Assembly: GCF_000003195.3 (NCBI RefSeq)
Contig: NC_012870.2
Location: 54,332,049 to 54,396,048 of the forward strand
From: Sorghum bicolor
Lineage: Eukaryota > Streptophyta > Magnoliopsida > Poales > Poaceae
DNA length: 64,000 bases
Reading direction: 5' to 3'
In this document: positions 26,483-39,330 of the stretch, in pieces
How positions within the stretch are numbered: position 1 is the stretch's first letter
Layout of the letters: each line of letters begins with the position of its first letter
Position numbers and translations under genes: made by a program
The notes under the pieces: generated by a model
Told to the model about the DNA's origin: nothing
Seen by the model: only the letters and a program-made list of their open reading frames with translations
The model's database searches: none

Positions 26483-28063
26483 ATGGCAACCGTGACCGGG
26501 TCTTCGGTCTCTCAACGGGTTCAAAAGCGATACCGGCCGGAACTCCCTCTCATTACTTGTGGCAAGTGTGGGCAGAAGATTGTGATGGAGTACAAAGTGT
26601 CGAAAGAGGGAGTAAACAAGGGTCGTATATTGTACAAGTGTCCGGATCGTAATGTGAGTTATTTCCAGACATTTGCTTATATATGTGCTTATTTTTTTAA
26701 AATAATATTAATTAAACTTTTGATTCTCTCTTTTAATTTCAGTGGGACTGATGAGGACATCCCAACCAAGCATGCTCCCTCTAATTCCACGTCACCAAAC
26801 AAGATGTCACAAGCTCCAAGTCAAGCTACATCCACTCAAGTTTCACCTACGCCGACACCAGCCCATGTCATCAATGGACCGATTACACGTAGTCGTGCAA
26901 AGAAGCTACAACAAGAGGTCCACGCGCTACTTTGTGAGATTCATTTTAATATTAATGAGAATTATATACTACCTAAGTGTTGTACCTTGGTTGTACTCAG
27001 GTATATAGAGGAAGAGAAGGATAAATTGGACCCTGAAGAACGGACCAGTGCAAGTTCCAGAAGAAGCCAAAAACGGACCAGTAGAAGTCAAAAACGGACC
27101 AGTGAAAGAAATCTTCATAACTTTTTACTCACAAAAGCTATAAAGGTCCATGAGCACTTGTTGGAAATCTTGACGAGTCTACTTTCCAATGAATCTAGTG
27201 GCGACCAGTTTGGATACTCCATATTGCCTGCAGACCAGAATTAGTACAGACTGCTCAGAAGGTCAACAGTCTGTCGTGACAGAATGTTGGTACAACTTGC
27301 CAAGTGAAACTGTACCAATATACAGCATTTCGTGGTGCATGGAATACATTGATGGAAAGCTCTTGGAGTCTAGTTTCACACCCAAGAAACGGTTCATCAT
27401 TTGGACTTCCCAATAAAAATTTATGGTCAGTTTATTAGAAACTGCTCTGGAGGCCAACAGTCACACGAAGCCACTTCGGGAATCCATTTCGAGGGGACCT
27501 TTCACATTGCCTTCCCTCAGAAACTCTATTTCGTTTTCATACCTATCTAGCAGGGCTGTTGCTAGTATAAATACCCCCTAAGACTCATTGTAATCCAAGA
27601 CTTATTATATTGAGAATACAAACCACTTTGTTCAGCTGTGTGCTAACAAATTCAGAGAGAGATCTCTACCCCTTTGCTCTTGTGTTTTCCTTCGCGGAGA
27701 TTACAGAAGCGGCCGCGTCATCGGCACCCAATCCGTGCTCCTGATCCTCGAGTTCAGGTTGCGTAGGTTGGTTCTTTGAGAGTGTGGTTGGGCGAATCCT
27801 TGGTTCAGGCTACCGTATAGAGACGGTGGTTGGCTCCTTGTGCGTGTCGTCAGGTTGCACTAGTTATCCTCGCTGCTTGCAGCAAGTTATCGGCTGATCT
27901 TCAGCTAGTTATCCATCCTACGTCGTGAAGATCGGGACAACGACCTCACCAGGGACGGTACTGGCGGATGTACAATGAACACATTAAGAAAACTTTTGCA
28001 CAGGTGGTTGAGGCTGAAGGTGGTGAGGCAGTGAGCCGACGAAAGGAGTTCAATGATGTTTAG
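26483..28063 (+). pseudogene. GRF-type zinc-finger-like gene remnant, split by a solo LTR
   Basis: Exon 1 (26483-26653, 57 codons) encodes a basic N-terminus with C26-x2-C29 and then 'NKGRILYKC', fitting the start of a GRF zinc finger (nucleic-acid binding). It ends at a gtgagt donor. The next acceptor is at 26741-26742, but exon 2 is cut after 6 nt by the solo LTR at 26749-27951. The downstream remainder resumes at 27952 and reads 'MYNEHIKKTFAQVVEAEGG' up to a TAG at 28061-28063. Exon 1 and this remainder no longer share a frame across the junction even without the LTR. Genes of this type commonly sit just inside grass CACTA ends, and here the CACTA tip is 830 bp upstream. It is not functional as it stands. 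Confidence 0.6.
26749..27951 (+). mobile_element. solo LTR (1.2 kb) with the tail of pol in its U3, TSD gggac
   Basis: TGATGAGG...CTCACCA, flanked by gggac at 26744-26748 and 27952-27956. The first 500 bp encode 'GPITRSRAKKLQQEVHALL', a tail I recognise from the C-terminus of gypsy (chromovirus-like) polyproteins. In full elements the pol frame would therefore run into the 3' LTR. A promoter-like 'agtataaatacccc' lies near 27570. With only one LTR left and an intact TSD, this is the product of LTR-LTR recombination. Confidence 0.75.
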
Positions 28064-28066
28064 CCA

Positions 28067-28911
28067 TTTGGATAATTTTTAGCCCATCCTAATCACATTT
28101 CTATAAAATCCAAGACGGGTTTTGGTCAAACTTGGTCAAATGACAAACTAAATTACTTAAAATAAAAAATTTTGAATACCAAGTTGTTAGATATCATCAA
28201 GATCTAAACTTTTGATATACACAACTTTTCCATTTGAGAAAGTTTAAGTTAACAATACCCACCAATTCTTGAATCTCACACAAACTATATGAAACTATAT
28301 GTGTCAATTGTGGATTTTCAACTACACCTTCCCAAACCTTTGTCAAATGCAAAAATGGTCTATATATTAAATGTAGATTTTGATGAGTGGAACAATATTG
28401 GTATTCATGACTTTTCCATTCGAGACCATCTAGGGTTCCAAAACCGCTGCGTGGCTATGAATTCTCTGAAAATTCAAAATTCAATGGTTCAAACTTTTCC
28501 AAAAGAAAAGTTGATCATTAGACAAAATGTAGAACTTGATGAGTGTAACAAGCTTTGTATTCATGACTTTTCCATTTGGGACAATCTAGGGTTCGGTCAA
28601 AGGGTGTTTTTGTAAAAACCAATGCTTTGACTTTGGTCAAACTTGATCAAATGGCCCATTTGATGACTTCAAATGAAAAAAATTTGAATATAAAGTTGTT
28701 AGAGATCATCAAGATCTACATTTTATATATTGTCCATTTTTCCATTTGGATAATGTTTAGCCAATCCTAATCACATTTCTATAAAATCCAAGACGGGTTT
28801 TGGTCAAACTTGGTCAAATGACAAACTAAATTACTTAAAATGAAAAATTTTTGAATACCAAGTTGTTAGTACACAACTTTTCCATTTGAGAAAGTTTAAG
28901 TTAACAATACC
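28067..28911 (+). repeat. diverged direct repeats of about 170-195 bp
   Basis: The block at 28067-28262 returns at 28743-28911, nearly identical apart from a roughly 25-bp deletion in the second copy. Sequence between them contains further partial copies ('acttttccattt', 'ggtcaaacttg'). The pattern is typical of internal CACTA or MULE filler repeats in grasses. Confidence 0.7.
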
Positions 28912-30918
28912 CGCAAGCACATATACAAACACTATTACACAACACAAGTATATGACATATTTATTGATATCATCCATTGTATGTCAACTATGCAACATCA
29001 TTCAAAGTTAGATTACACAAACATATGTCAAATGTTTACACTTGTCAAATTAAGATCTACAACAATGACACACCCATTTTTCTTAAGTCTGACCAATCAT
29101 AGCAATATGCATAAATCTATGACGTCAACACGAGAAACCAAGATTAATATCTCGTGAATTTAGCTTCTTGACAACCAACCAGACTTCGATACATATGCGG
29201 TAGAAATAAGAAGCAGTAGAGCCAAGAGTTCCCACGCTAATTATATTGACAAATAAAATAAGATATAACCTCCGCACAGGTCAAATAAATCTCACGAGAT
29301 CAAACACAAGTAGCTTAACCCTAGATGAAACACTCACAAAATAAAATCCAATCTAATCCCTTTAACAAGGCGACCTTGGCCTTTTAAGTGCATGCAGGAA
29401 AGATACACCAAACCAGACATGGACTAGGATAGATTAAACCAAGCCTAACTCCACCCTTTTAGCAAAATAATGCGGCCACATTGCTAATCACCATATTTAG
29501 CTTTCAAATTAAATCAAGCCACTAGCAACTCGCATCAATAAAATTGGAGCCAATCGTCAACTTGCTTCGTATATCAGGTGGCTTCTTAAATTGGTATAAT
29601 TCCTTTTCTTTGGATAAATTAGCTCCACAAAATATAATCAAGGTTGGCATAGTAGTAGTAAAATCTATATTTCCAGCCTTCATCATATTTTGCTTCACAT
29701 CAAAAGAAAATGAACCAAACTGATTAACTTGACGAGCCATGGGATCATCATCCTCTCTTCCTTGAAACAAAGCCGTCCTCGGCTTTAGCATAATCTCAAC
29801 TGGCCTCTCCATCTTTGTAGCTACTATATTTTCATCATCCTTGTTGTCTTTATGTTGCACAAAAATTAGACAGAGAATTGAACTATATTGGAGATTTATT
29901 AGTAACAACATTTGCATTTTTTCACTCCTTGCAATGACTTCCAGAAGCTTCACCCAAAGAATTAATAACCACAACAGAGTTCCCCTTCATGGTTATACCA
30001 TGCTCTGATGGCTCATTAAGTTGAGCATTGATCTCAGGAACCTTCTTTGCAGCAAGAGTGCCTTTTATCACTGCCACATTGTTCCCAACAAAATTGTTGG
30101 AGATAGAATCAAATTGGATTGATGATTTAATTGGCTCCCTGCAAAGAATCTAGGACTCAGTAGCAGCAACAACAGTAGGAATATTCACATCAAAGTTGAT
30201 CTTTCTCCTAAGGTCTCCCCTAAAAAAGAGGACACTCAATCTCTTCATCTAATTAGTTCAGAACTATATATAGTTGCTCATGATCTTTCCATCTATCCTA
30301 CATATCCTCCCATGCCACAAGTCTCTATCGATTTCTACAAAAATAACTGCTATAGTGAGATACTCTAAGCTTTCATGATGGCCTAGGGCCATGAAGACAT
30401 CATGAAAGGAAGACACACTTATGACTAATGAGCTCTATTTTGGATTAATTATGTATTCTCCTGAGGAATTATTTTGTCTACGATGCTAGAGTTGGTAGGT
30501 TGATATAGGTTAATTTTTCTTCACCTACTATGGCCTCACCTCACTTAGAGGAACATAAAGCTAATATGTCTAGAAATGTTCATTACGGACCATAATGGGC
30601 TGATTTGACCCTGAACTTGAATCTAGCCCCATGGCATCAAGGCCAATTTCAGGGGTCATAGGTCAATCCAATTGACCTAAAAGCTATGTCTTCTTTGATC
30701 CCATGGCATCATAATGGGATAATCTGACCCTGATCTTGAACCTAGATCCATTAGCTTTATGTAGTAGTGTGGCCCAAATATTTTTTGCTATCATGGTCAT
30801 GTTACTTGTTGGTATAAGTTACATTCACATATTGACCCACAATAGCACGTTCAATTTTGCACTTCACTCGGGAATATTCCTAAGTATAATTATTTATTTA
30901 ACCTTAGGGAAGGCTGTG
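28912..30918. other. unidentified repeat-like DNA with one antisense frame
   Basis: The minus strand at 29522-29974 has a 150-codon open frame containing 'ARQVNQFGSFSFDVKQNM'. I do not recognise it; the frame continues upstream (to about 30250) only through stops, so it looks like decayed coding DNA, perhaps of a retroelement. 30600-30760 contains a duplicated 'gaccctgaacttgaa / gaccctgatcttgaa' block. Confidence 0.4.
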
Positions 30919-30923
30919 GCAAC

Positions 30924-32191
30924 TGTTGACGGTCCTTAATGCTCATATTTAACCATCAATTAATCATGGAAAAGGATCCAAATGCAACCAACACCCAAAC
31001 TTAGGGTTTTATCTGACAGAATTCCACGAGTTTTGGTGTTTGTCTATTTCTACAGGGGGTTATCAGGAAATACGGAAGAAAGGCCCACACGTCGGGTTTA
31101 CATAGAGATATTAACATGCCGCATAATTTTCTATCATCTAGAAGACTCCAGAAGCCACGGGAACGAAGCGGAGGCCGAGAGGGCTCAAGCACAGGGCGCC
31201 CGTCCGAGTCCTGAGGGCGCCCGCCCTGCTACAGTGCTCAATCAGAGTCCAATTCGGGGACAACGCTCCACCGACCTAAAGGATCAAGGAAAACCGTGCG
31301 ATTAATGTCGGTTTGATCCAACGGCCCATATTCACTTGAAGGGACTATAAAACCAGACCCCCTGGCCCCTAGAGATCATACCTCTTCTACAGAATCAAAG
31401 TTAGGGTTTCAATTCTTCATCCAAGTAGAGAGGATCCCTAGTTCTTCTAGTTCTACCTCTAGTTCATCTAGTTCTAGTTCTAGTTCATCTAGTTCTAGTT
31501 CTAGTTCTAGTTCTAGTTAGTTCTAGTTGTAATCTAGAAAATAGGGAGAGAGAAGAGGAGAGTGGAGGAGGAGCCGGATCTGTCGGATCTTCCTCAACAT
31601 TGTACTTTTACAACAACTGGTTCGTCCTTCATCGTTCTCCAAGTTCTTCAATTCATAATTCCTGAGTTCTTTAATTACTTTTATTTACATTCAAGTTATT
31701 TATTGGATTCCCGCTTGCATCAAGTGCTCTAGTGTTTATAACGCTAGAGTAGTAATTAATAGATTAGACGTGGTGTTTAGTCTTGCAATTACCTGGAATT
31801 GCACCCAATCATGCGGATTGTTGTGGTAGCCTTAGGGTAGTGACAGCCCTAACGGTCGACGTATTCCACCTCGTTCGGATCGGTGTTTGTAGGACCGTAG
31901 TCAGACCTTCCTAGCCCCCTTCTCATCTCTTTCTGTGGTTAGTGCTCTGATGTCCCGATATAGATAATCTTGAAGTAATTCTTGATTCTTAGATCAACTA
32001 GAGAACTCTCAAGAAACTTCCTCTCTTCCCACCAAAAACAATTATATAGTTATCCTTGGGCGATCTTGATTCTCAATTAGTACACTCACGTTCCCTGTGG
32101 AAAATCGATACTCTGGAATACTCCCGGGTGAAGGCTACATCGGTATCCGTGCGCTTGCGGATTTTTCTATTTGCGTTTAAAATACCCAACA
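30924..32191 (+). repeat. 5' LTR of the non-autonomous element
   Basis: Starts TGTTGACGG and ends ACCCAACA. An 'actataaaacc' promoter box lies near 31344. A CTAGTT-based short tandem array follows at about 31435-31520. Confidence 0.93.
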
Positions 32192-32195
32192 AGCT

Positions 32196-32219
32196 TTCTG
32201 GCGCCGTTGCCGGGGAACG
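32196..32219 (+). promoter_or_regulatory. primer-binding-like site
   Basis: TGGCGCCGTTGCCGGGGAAC starts a few bases after the 5' LTR. This is the usual position of the tRNA primer site, and the same motif is widespread in plant Ty3/gypsy elements. I do not assign the tRNA. Confidence 0.6.
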
Positions 32220-34008
32220 GTAGCTGTGCTAGTTTCGAACCAAGTCGTCCGTGTATCCTTTTTCTTTTCCTTTTTTACCACACTCACCTTATCATTTTCA
32301 CCATACCACATGGATTTCACTCTAAGCATTAATGAGCATGGAATTTATTTCATAGCCACTTCATTTACTCCATGCTCATATGCAACATCTTCCCAATCCA
32401 TTGGTTTTTCCAACATCACCACATTCGAGATCTCCAACCCCCTCATTCTTTCTATTTATAAAAACTTTAAAATGGCGGTTGTCGATGCATATGTCTATAT
32501 TAAATATTGCAGATCTCGTTGTGTTGATCTTTATATAGGTCAGCGTTGGAGGGGAAACCACTTCGCCGACATAAATTAATGGTTTCCCAAGGACAAGCTT
32601 AGTGTCCTAAAACAAGCACTGATCGGATTGTAACATGAGCTTTTAATTATTTGCAACATTACCTTGTGTATTGAGCATATAAGGATAATTTTAAAAAAAT
32701 TCCTTCGGGTATTCTTGTCACTAACCTTTTCTAGGATTGGAGCAAGAAGATCGGATGAATAACAAGCACAAGGTATGTCCAACCAATCATCATACAACAT
32801 TGAATTAAATTCATCCAAACTTGAATTTTGCAAAATTCAAGCATGGGGGAGTACTATACATAAAATCATCCATTGCCATGTTGCTACGTTGGTTGTCTCT
32901 ACCTTTGAGACATGCTCAATGTGTTAAATACTAATCACATTACTTCATCTCCACTTGAGTAGATCTCTATAAATGCTCTCATGCTACCTTTATTTGCTTT
33001 AGTATATGTCTAGGTTTGGAGTAGTTTCATTTATCTCTTAATTAAGCATGGTGCTTAGTTTAGGGCTGATGATCTTACTTCCAAGGGAGTTTAAATTAAG
33101 CATGATGCTTAGGTTAAAATGCCCTCCTAAATCAAATTAGACATGGTGTCTAGGTTGATTTTTGAGCCGATAGTATGCTATAGTAGATATTGGATATTTT
33201 GTTGGACTAACCCCTACAGGAAAACTTTCAATATCGACCTGGGAAGTCCTGAGACAAACTCACATTGGAGACAAAGAGAGAGGTACATGAAGTTTAACAA
33301 TTTACACAAGGAAGGCATAGCTCACAAGAGATGATCCGTGGAGGGTGCCACAAACACGATGCACAACCGCTGAGAAAGGAAAGCTTCCACAAGGAGATAT
33401 CATACCATCACTCTTCAAGTAAGGTAAGATCTTAAGGTACTTGACTATCACTTTTATAAGCTTCTCCTTGGTTCTAGCGTTCACATGAATAAAAGAGACA
33501 AACATGTATGATTTACAACTCTAGATTAACCAACCCAATCGGTTCAACATGTTTAGTCCTTCCACCTTTGTGATCCCACAATCCTAATCATATGAGCTAA
33601 AATGTTGCACACGCAATCTTTGGAAGATATATATAAAAAGAAAACATAAGCATAGATAGATTATCTTTCCATTAGGTTGAGCGATCTGATCTGACAAATG
33701 CTTTAAATGCTACACTCATAATCTTATTATCTATCAACTTTGTATTGCTCCCTATGCTTAAGGTTAGAGAAGAACAAATACACTTTTGGTTCTGTTGGTG
33801 TTTTCCACCAACAGGGCCCATGCACTTGATCTCTGCCTTGTCTATGAGCAGGTACACTTCTAGCGAAATATGAAGGACTTTTACAACTCCCAGACTACAC
33901 CAAGTGAAGAACCTAGATCTACAAGCACAAACACACTAGAGATACTGGTTACTCAGGCAATCACTGCCCTGAGATGCTTGAGGACGTAACTACTAGAGTA
34001 ACCCCATT
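32220..34008 (+). other. decayed gag region of the non-autonomous element
   Basis: No gag domain survives as an open frame. A fragment reading 'YSGNHCPEMLED' near 33950 resembles the end of a CCHC zinc knuckle. It lies directly before the protease-like frame, where gag would end. The rest of the interval shows nothing I can name. Confidence 0.4.
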
Positions 34009-35174
34009 GTGGAAGTAATTACTGACCTTCTGCCGGTCAAGAGAGACAATCCAGGACGCCCCGTCATCCCGATCTCCATCGGCATGGTGGACTTCCTAGA
34101 AGCACTCTACAACTTTGGCTCCAGTGTCAACATTATGCCCAGGGTACTCTATGGAAAATTCTTTACACATCCTTTCCTAGAAACAACCATGTGTTTGCAG
34201 CTTGTAGATCAGACACTAAGTTTCCCAAAGGGAATATTGAAGAACCTCTACGTCCGAGTTGGTACCTTATACGCTCCAGCAGACTTCGTGGTGATAGAGA
34301 CTGATACTGATGAGAGGGCATCCATCATCCTAGGGAGGCCATTCCTGAACACCTCGGGAGCTGTCATCTACGCTAGTGCTGCTAAAATCCATTTCTACAT
34401 CAAGGGGAGGAAGGAGACGTTTTCCTTCAAGAACAAGACTACACAAATCTCAGAGCAATCCCGACATGAACCAAGGAAGAGGACCAACATGAGGAATAGA
34501 AACAAGCAAATGTGGACTGAGTCAGCTAAGATGGTCACTGCAGCTCAAGAAGGTCAAGATCGTCAACTCAAGTCACCTTTCTTGATCAAGAAGGACGACC
34601 TTGGTGTTCCAAGCATCAAGTGCACAATCAACAGATATTCTTTTTAGAAGACACTCTATGACACCGGATCTGACATCAACATAATGGCCGCAGTCACTTA
34701 TCAGCTCCTGTATGGAACCATGCCCCTACAACCAACATACATTCAACTCCAGATGATTTTAAGGTTATTGACATGGGAGAAGACTAGTACATTCCACCCA
34801 TTACCATTGGGAGACTGTTCCTCAGTACCGTTAAAGCAATCATCTACATTGGAACCGGAGAAGTCCACATGCACTTCCCCTCAGAGAAGGTACGCCGCTA
34901 TTTCACTGACCCTAACTATATAGTTGAAGACCCTAAGCAGGTCAGGACAAGAAGAAGACGACGCAACCGCAACCAGAGGAGGCAAATCATCAAGGACGGA
35001 TGGGCAGACTACGAAGGAGAAGTAGTAAGATCTGAAGACATACAGCTTGAACAGAACTGTTCTGAGGAGACCGTAGCACCGAGTCAGGTGTGGAGAGAGA
35101 AGATAGTTATACATGAAGAGTATGCGCCGCCGGAACCACCGACTACGCCATCCAGCAAATCCCAGGACGACTGA
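34009..35174 (+). pseudogene. two tandem retroviral-type aspartic protease-like domains
   Basis: The first domain (34009-34440) has 'SSVNIMPRVLYG' and later 'ASIILGRPFLNTSGA', the flap and ILGRPFL signatures of gypsy proteases. Its catalytic Asp position is Asn (AAC at 34111). In the same frame, after a TAG at 34645, a second domain starts with an intact 'DTGSDINIM' (Asp codon 34660-34662). It is then broken by a deletion or frameshift around 34755-34840 and resumes in another frame with 'MHFPSEKVRRYF' and an Arg-rich tail ending at 35174. Tandem protease-like domains in one polyprotein without RT are unusual. Whether the family is still expressed cannot be told from this copy. Confidence 0.7.
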
Positions 35175-37030
35175 GAAAATGGAGAGTCCCGTTCGGAGAA
35201 CTTAAAAACACCGAACGCCTTGCCAAGAGTTCCACAAAGCTTTGTTGTCTATTTGAGCTACACAGAATTCAAGGATCAAAGAAAACTAGCAGACGAAAGA
35301 CATCCTAATCGCTGTCAGAGTGCTGCCGACATTCAAATACACCTCCGCCAGCTTCTAGCTACATCAGAAGAAATTACGCCAAAATCCAGCTTGGGGGAGA
35401 GCACCCCCATTTATCCAGCTAAGTATTCTACTCACGTTTATACTTTACTCTAATAATAAAATGATGCATAATCATAAAAACCCAAATAAAGATTTTGTGC
35501 TTATATATATATATCTTTGCTTAGCTTGCTAAATAAATAAATAAATAAAGTTTGCTATGAACCCTCATGATAAGCTCTCACATGGAAATGATGAATAGTT
35601 GCTCTACCATGATTAGTTCTAAAAATTGAAATCTCTCTTAAGTTTAGGCATGACTATTATTAATTAAGATTTGCTCTGAACCTGAACTTGTGGGAAGAGT
35701 ACTTGATCTAAACTCTAAGTCGTTAACGGATACGATATGGGAAGGTTGAGCTGCTGTTTATCTGTTCCTAGAGATGCTAGAATTCTGGAGAATTTTATCT
35801 TTGAAAATCTTTAAAATGTTGCATGATGAGTTCCTGTATGATGAGAGTTTAAAATCCTACCACAGCTATATATACATGCTTGCTAGACTTTGAACCATAC
35901 ATTTACTTTGTACTGCTTATGAGCATTGAGTGTGGTCAAGCTGTGTAGACCCTTAGGAGCTTGTCATGTGGTTAAAATCAAGATTCACTTGCACATTCAC
36001 TCACACATGCTGCTTCTACTCAGGAAGTACCATCCACATATATCCATTTCCATCTCCAGAACCACCCAAAAATATTCTACTCCTAATCCGGGAGAGAATA
36101 GCCAAAAATATTTCTGTTTTTCCCCTGTGAAATAAATGCTCAAGTTATCATGTTACTACCACTTGCTATATTATCTCATGAGATGAGTGCTCTAAAAAAA
36201 GAGAGAAAAAAAGTATACGAGGAAATAAAAAGGGGCAAGTGCCCGGAACCTCGAAAGAAAGAAAAAGTGAGACGAGAGGTAAAAATAGACAAGTGTCCGA
36301 CAGTAGAATTAGGGGTACAAGATACCCACCTGAGAGAAAAGAAAAAGAAAATATAGAGCATCTCATTCTCCTCAAAAAGTTTCAAAAGAGCAAGAAAGGT
36401 ATGTATCCCCTCAAAAGAGCAAAAGTAGAATTAGACTTTCACCATTGTTATCACCATCATACACCATTCATTCGCCACACATGCACATCTTGATTTGACT
36501 TATTGACTTGTTCTTCTGGATCCATGGTTTGACTATGTAATAAATGTCTTGTAAGTATGTATTAGCTGTCTCCCATCTATGAGCTCCAGATATCAAAAGC
36601 CTTATTAGAGTAGGGTGAGAGAGAAAGCAATGCCACTATGTCTTATACCACAAATACCACATACTTTGAGAGAAGGCATATACCATTACTACCTTGGTAA
36701 GGATCCAGAAATACCACAAAAGAGAGACTAGAGAGAGTCATACAAGGAATCTCTGAGTTTTATTTGAAAATCTGCAAAAACTCCAGAGCTATAGTTGATC
36801 AAGAACATGAGACATGGCGCTTGATTAGACCGTTCTATCTTTTAACTGCTCAAGACACAAGTGACGGTTGCAAGCCCCACGGTGGAAGGTAAAATGAGTA
36901 AGTTTAAATCTTAACAGTTTACCCTAACCCAGAAATGATATCTTGTTTGAACGCATGTGTATCTTTAAGGCATGAAACCATTGCAGAAGCTCTTGAGTTC
37001 ATCTTTGCTCAGGGACGAGCAAAGGTTAAG
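35175..37030 (+). other. non-coding 3' interior of the non-autonomous element
   Basis: No gene. A 'agcttgggggag' purine motif at about 35390 is repeated just before the 3' LTR (37030-37042). A purine-rich block lies at 36185-36420. A-rich stretches such as (AAAT)n occur at 35530. Confidence 0.5.
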
Positions 37031-37042
37031 CTTGGGGGAGCT
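37030..37042 (+). promoter_or_regulatory. polypurine tract
   Basis: 'gcttgggggagct' directly abuts the 3' LTR at 37043, the position where plus-strand priming begins. Confidence 0.65.
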
Positions 37043-38331
37043 TGTTGACGGTCCTTAATGATCATATTTAACCATCAATTAATCATGGAAAAGGATCCAA
37101 ATGCAACCAACACCCAAACTTAGGGTTTTATCTGACAGAATTCCATGAGTTTTGGTGTTTGTCTATTTCTGTAGGGGGTTATCAGGAAATACGGAAGAAA
37201 GGCCCACACGTCGGGTTTACATAGAGATATTAACATGCCGCGCAATTGTCTATCATCTAGAAGACTCCAGAAGCCACAGGAACGAAGCGGAGGCCGAGAG
37301 GGCTCAAGCACAGGGCGCCCGTCCTAGTCCTGAGGGCGCCCGCCCTGCTATAGTGCTCAATCAGAGCAATTCGGGGACAACGCTCCACCGACCTAAAGGA
37401 TCAAGGAAAACCATGCGATTAATGTCGGTTTGATCCAACGGCCCATGTTCACTTGAAGGGACTATAAAACCAGATCCCCTGGCCCCTAGAGATCATACCT
37501 CTTCTACAGAATCAAAGTTAGGGTTTCAATTCTTCAACCAAGTAGAGAGGATCCCTCTAGTTCTTCTAGTTCTACCTCTAGTTCATATAGTTCTAGTTCT
37601 AGTTCATCTAGTTCTAGTTCTAGTTCTAGTTCCTCTAGTTCTAGTTCTAGTTCTAGTTAGTTCTAGTTGTAATCTAGAAAATAGGGAGAGAGAAGAGGAG
37701 AGCGGAGGAGGAGCCGGATCTGTCGGATCTTCCTCAACATTGTACTTTTGCAGCAACTGGTTCGTCCTTCATCGTTCTCTAGGTTCTTCAATTCATAATT
37801 CCTATATTCTTTAATTACTTTTATTTACATTCAAGTTATTTATTGGATTCCCGCTTGCATCAAGTGCTCTAGTCTTTATAACGCTAGAGTAGTAATTAAT
37901 AGATTAGACGTGGTGTTTAGTCTTGCAATTACCTGGAATTGCACCCAATCATGTGGATTGTTGTGGTAGCCTTAGGGTAGTGACAGCCCTAACGGTCGAC
38001 GTATTCCACCTCGTTCGGATCGGTGTTTGTAGGACCGTAGTCAGACCTTCCTAGCCCCCTTCTCATCTCTTTCTGTGGTTAGTGCTCTGATGTCCCGATA
38101 TAGATAATCTTGAAGTAATTCTTGATTCTTAGATCAACTAGAGAACTCTCAGGAAACTTCCTCTCTTCCCACCAAAAACAATTATATAGTTATCCTTGGG
38201 CGATCTTGATTATCAATTAGTACACTCACGTTCCCTGTGAAAAATCGATACTCTGGAATACTCCCGGGTGAAGGCTATATCGGTATCCGTGCGCTTGCAG
38301 ATTTTTCTGTTTGCGTTTAAAATACCCAACA
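37043..38331 (+). repeat. 3' LTR of the non-autonomous element
   Basis: Near-identical to 30924-32191. It is 21 bp longer, mainly because the CTAGTT short tandem array (about 37555-37660) has gained units. Confidence 0.93.
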
Positions 38332-38336
38332 GCAAC

Positions 38337-39330
38337 AATAATAGATAATTTTACATACTCACGATCATATCATAACCAAACATCAAAGTCTAAATAGGGG
38401 TGAATGGTAGATTGAAGGTAGTGTGACACACACACAAAGCTTCTACTCTACAAAGAATAGGACTAAGCTTGGTGGAGATCGGCAAAAGAAAGCTAAGGTT
38501 CCTATGATACATCTCTACTTATGCTCTATTGTCTACATATATGCACATATACAACATTTATCATTAGGATTTAGTTCCATGTCCCTAGGCACTACCAGGG
38601 TATCATCACTGTTCTAGTGGTAGCTAGAATAGGGAGATTTAACATGCCCTACATGATACCCAGACGTGGTGGATTACAAAGGATGAACATGGCTATCACC
38701 ACCTCTACAATCGATAGGGTCACCCTGTATTCAATGACATTTACTAGTCTAAGGACCATGTTCACACTAATAAACACTACTCTTACTCTCCCAGAAAGAA
38801 TAAAAGCAAACTAGAGGTACCCTAAACTGATGTCATAGCATGGATCAACTATCCTAAACATGCTTTTGCATACAACATTGAAACGCCCTAGTTTGGTTTT
38901 TGTAATGGAGTGACAACCTAGGTGGACTAATATGTATTTATGTGAGATACATAGGTAATACTTAGTCCATAGGTACACTAGTGTGAGCAACTTGAGCCAC
39001 GGTGGTGAAGTGGCTTTGGATTTGTTGCAATGCTCAACTAGTGTTGTTGAAGGAGCTCATTGCGTATGAAACATGACATGGTGTCATGTGGCTAGGTGTA
39101 GAAGATCAATAGATATGGATTGGCTATGAAGGACAGGATTGCTATTGTGGTGGGCAAGTCAAAGGCATGGGTGTGATGGACCGTGTGGCGATGAAGTTAG
39201 AGCAGGGATTAGCATTGGTGCACCAGACACAACAATGAAGAGCAAGCTTTGCGTTCAATGAACCAATAAGGCCGCATGGTGACATGAAGTAGATCATATC
39301 ATCTATGAGATATCAAGCCATGCTAAACTT
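38337..39330. other. old repeat DNA between LTR elements
   Basis: At 38877 'tgaaacgccctagtttgg' resembles the start of the old LTR at 39331 ('tgaatgccctagtttag'). This points to a truncated relative lying upstream of it. No gene seen. Confidence 0.4.

Larger units (their letters stand above)
30924..38331 (+). mobile_element. complete non-autonomous LTR retrotransposon, TSD gcaac
   Basis: Two long LTRs (1268 and 1289 bp) bound a 4.85-kb interior; gcaac lies at 30919-30923 and 38332-38336. The interior has a primer-binding-like site, protease-like coding remnants and a polypurine tract. There is no reverse transcriptase, RNase H or integrase. It must have been mobilised in trans. By hand the LTRs differ at about 30 sites (2-3 %), so the insertion is fairly recent. 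The TGTTGAC...CAACA tips match those of the Tat-type element at 39729. Confidence 0.93.

Noticed and set aside
29522..29974. 150-codon minus-strand frame as a host gene
   Set aside because: No recognisable domain, surrounded by repeats, and its continuation upstream is broken by stops.
30762..30769. TAGTAGTG as the right end of the CACTA element starting at 25654
   Set aside because: The flanking 3 bases (tgg) do not match the left flank (ata), and no CTTTAGCACCGG repeats precede it.
31435..31520. CTAGTT array as a CRISPR-like or functional satellite
   Set aside because: It is a simple short tandem repeat inside an LTR, present in both LTRs.
34684..34923. 79-codon frame as an independent gene
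   Set aside because: It is the frame-shifted middle part of the second protease-like domain.
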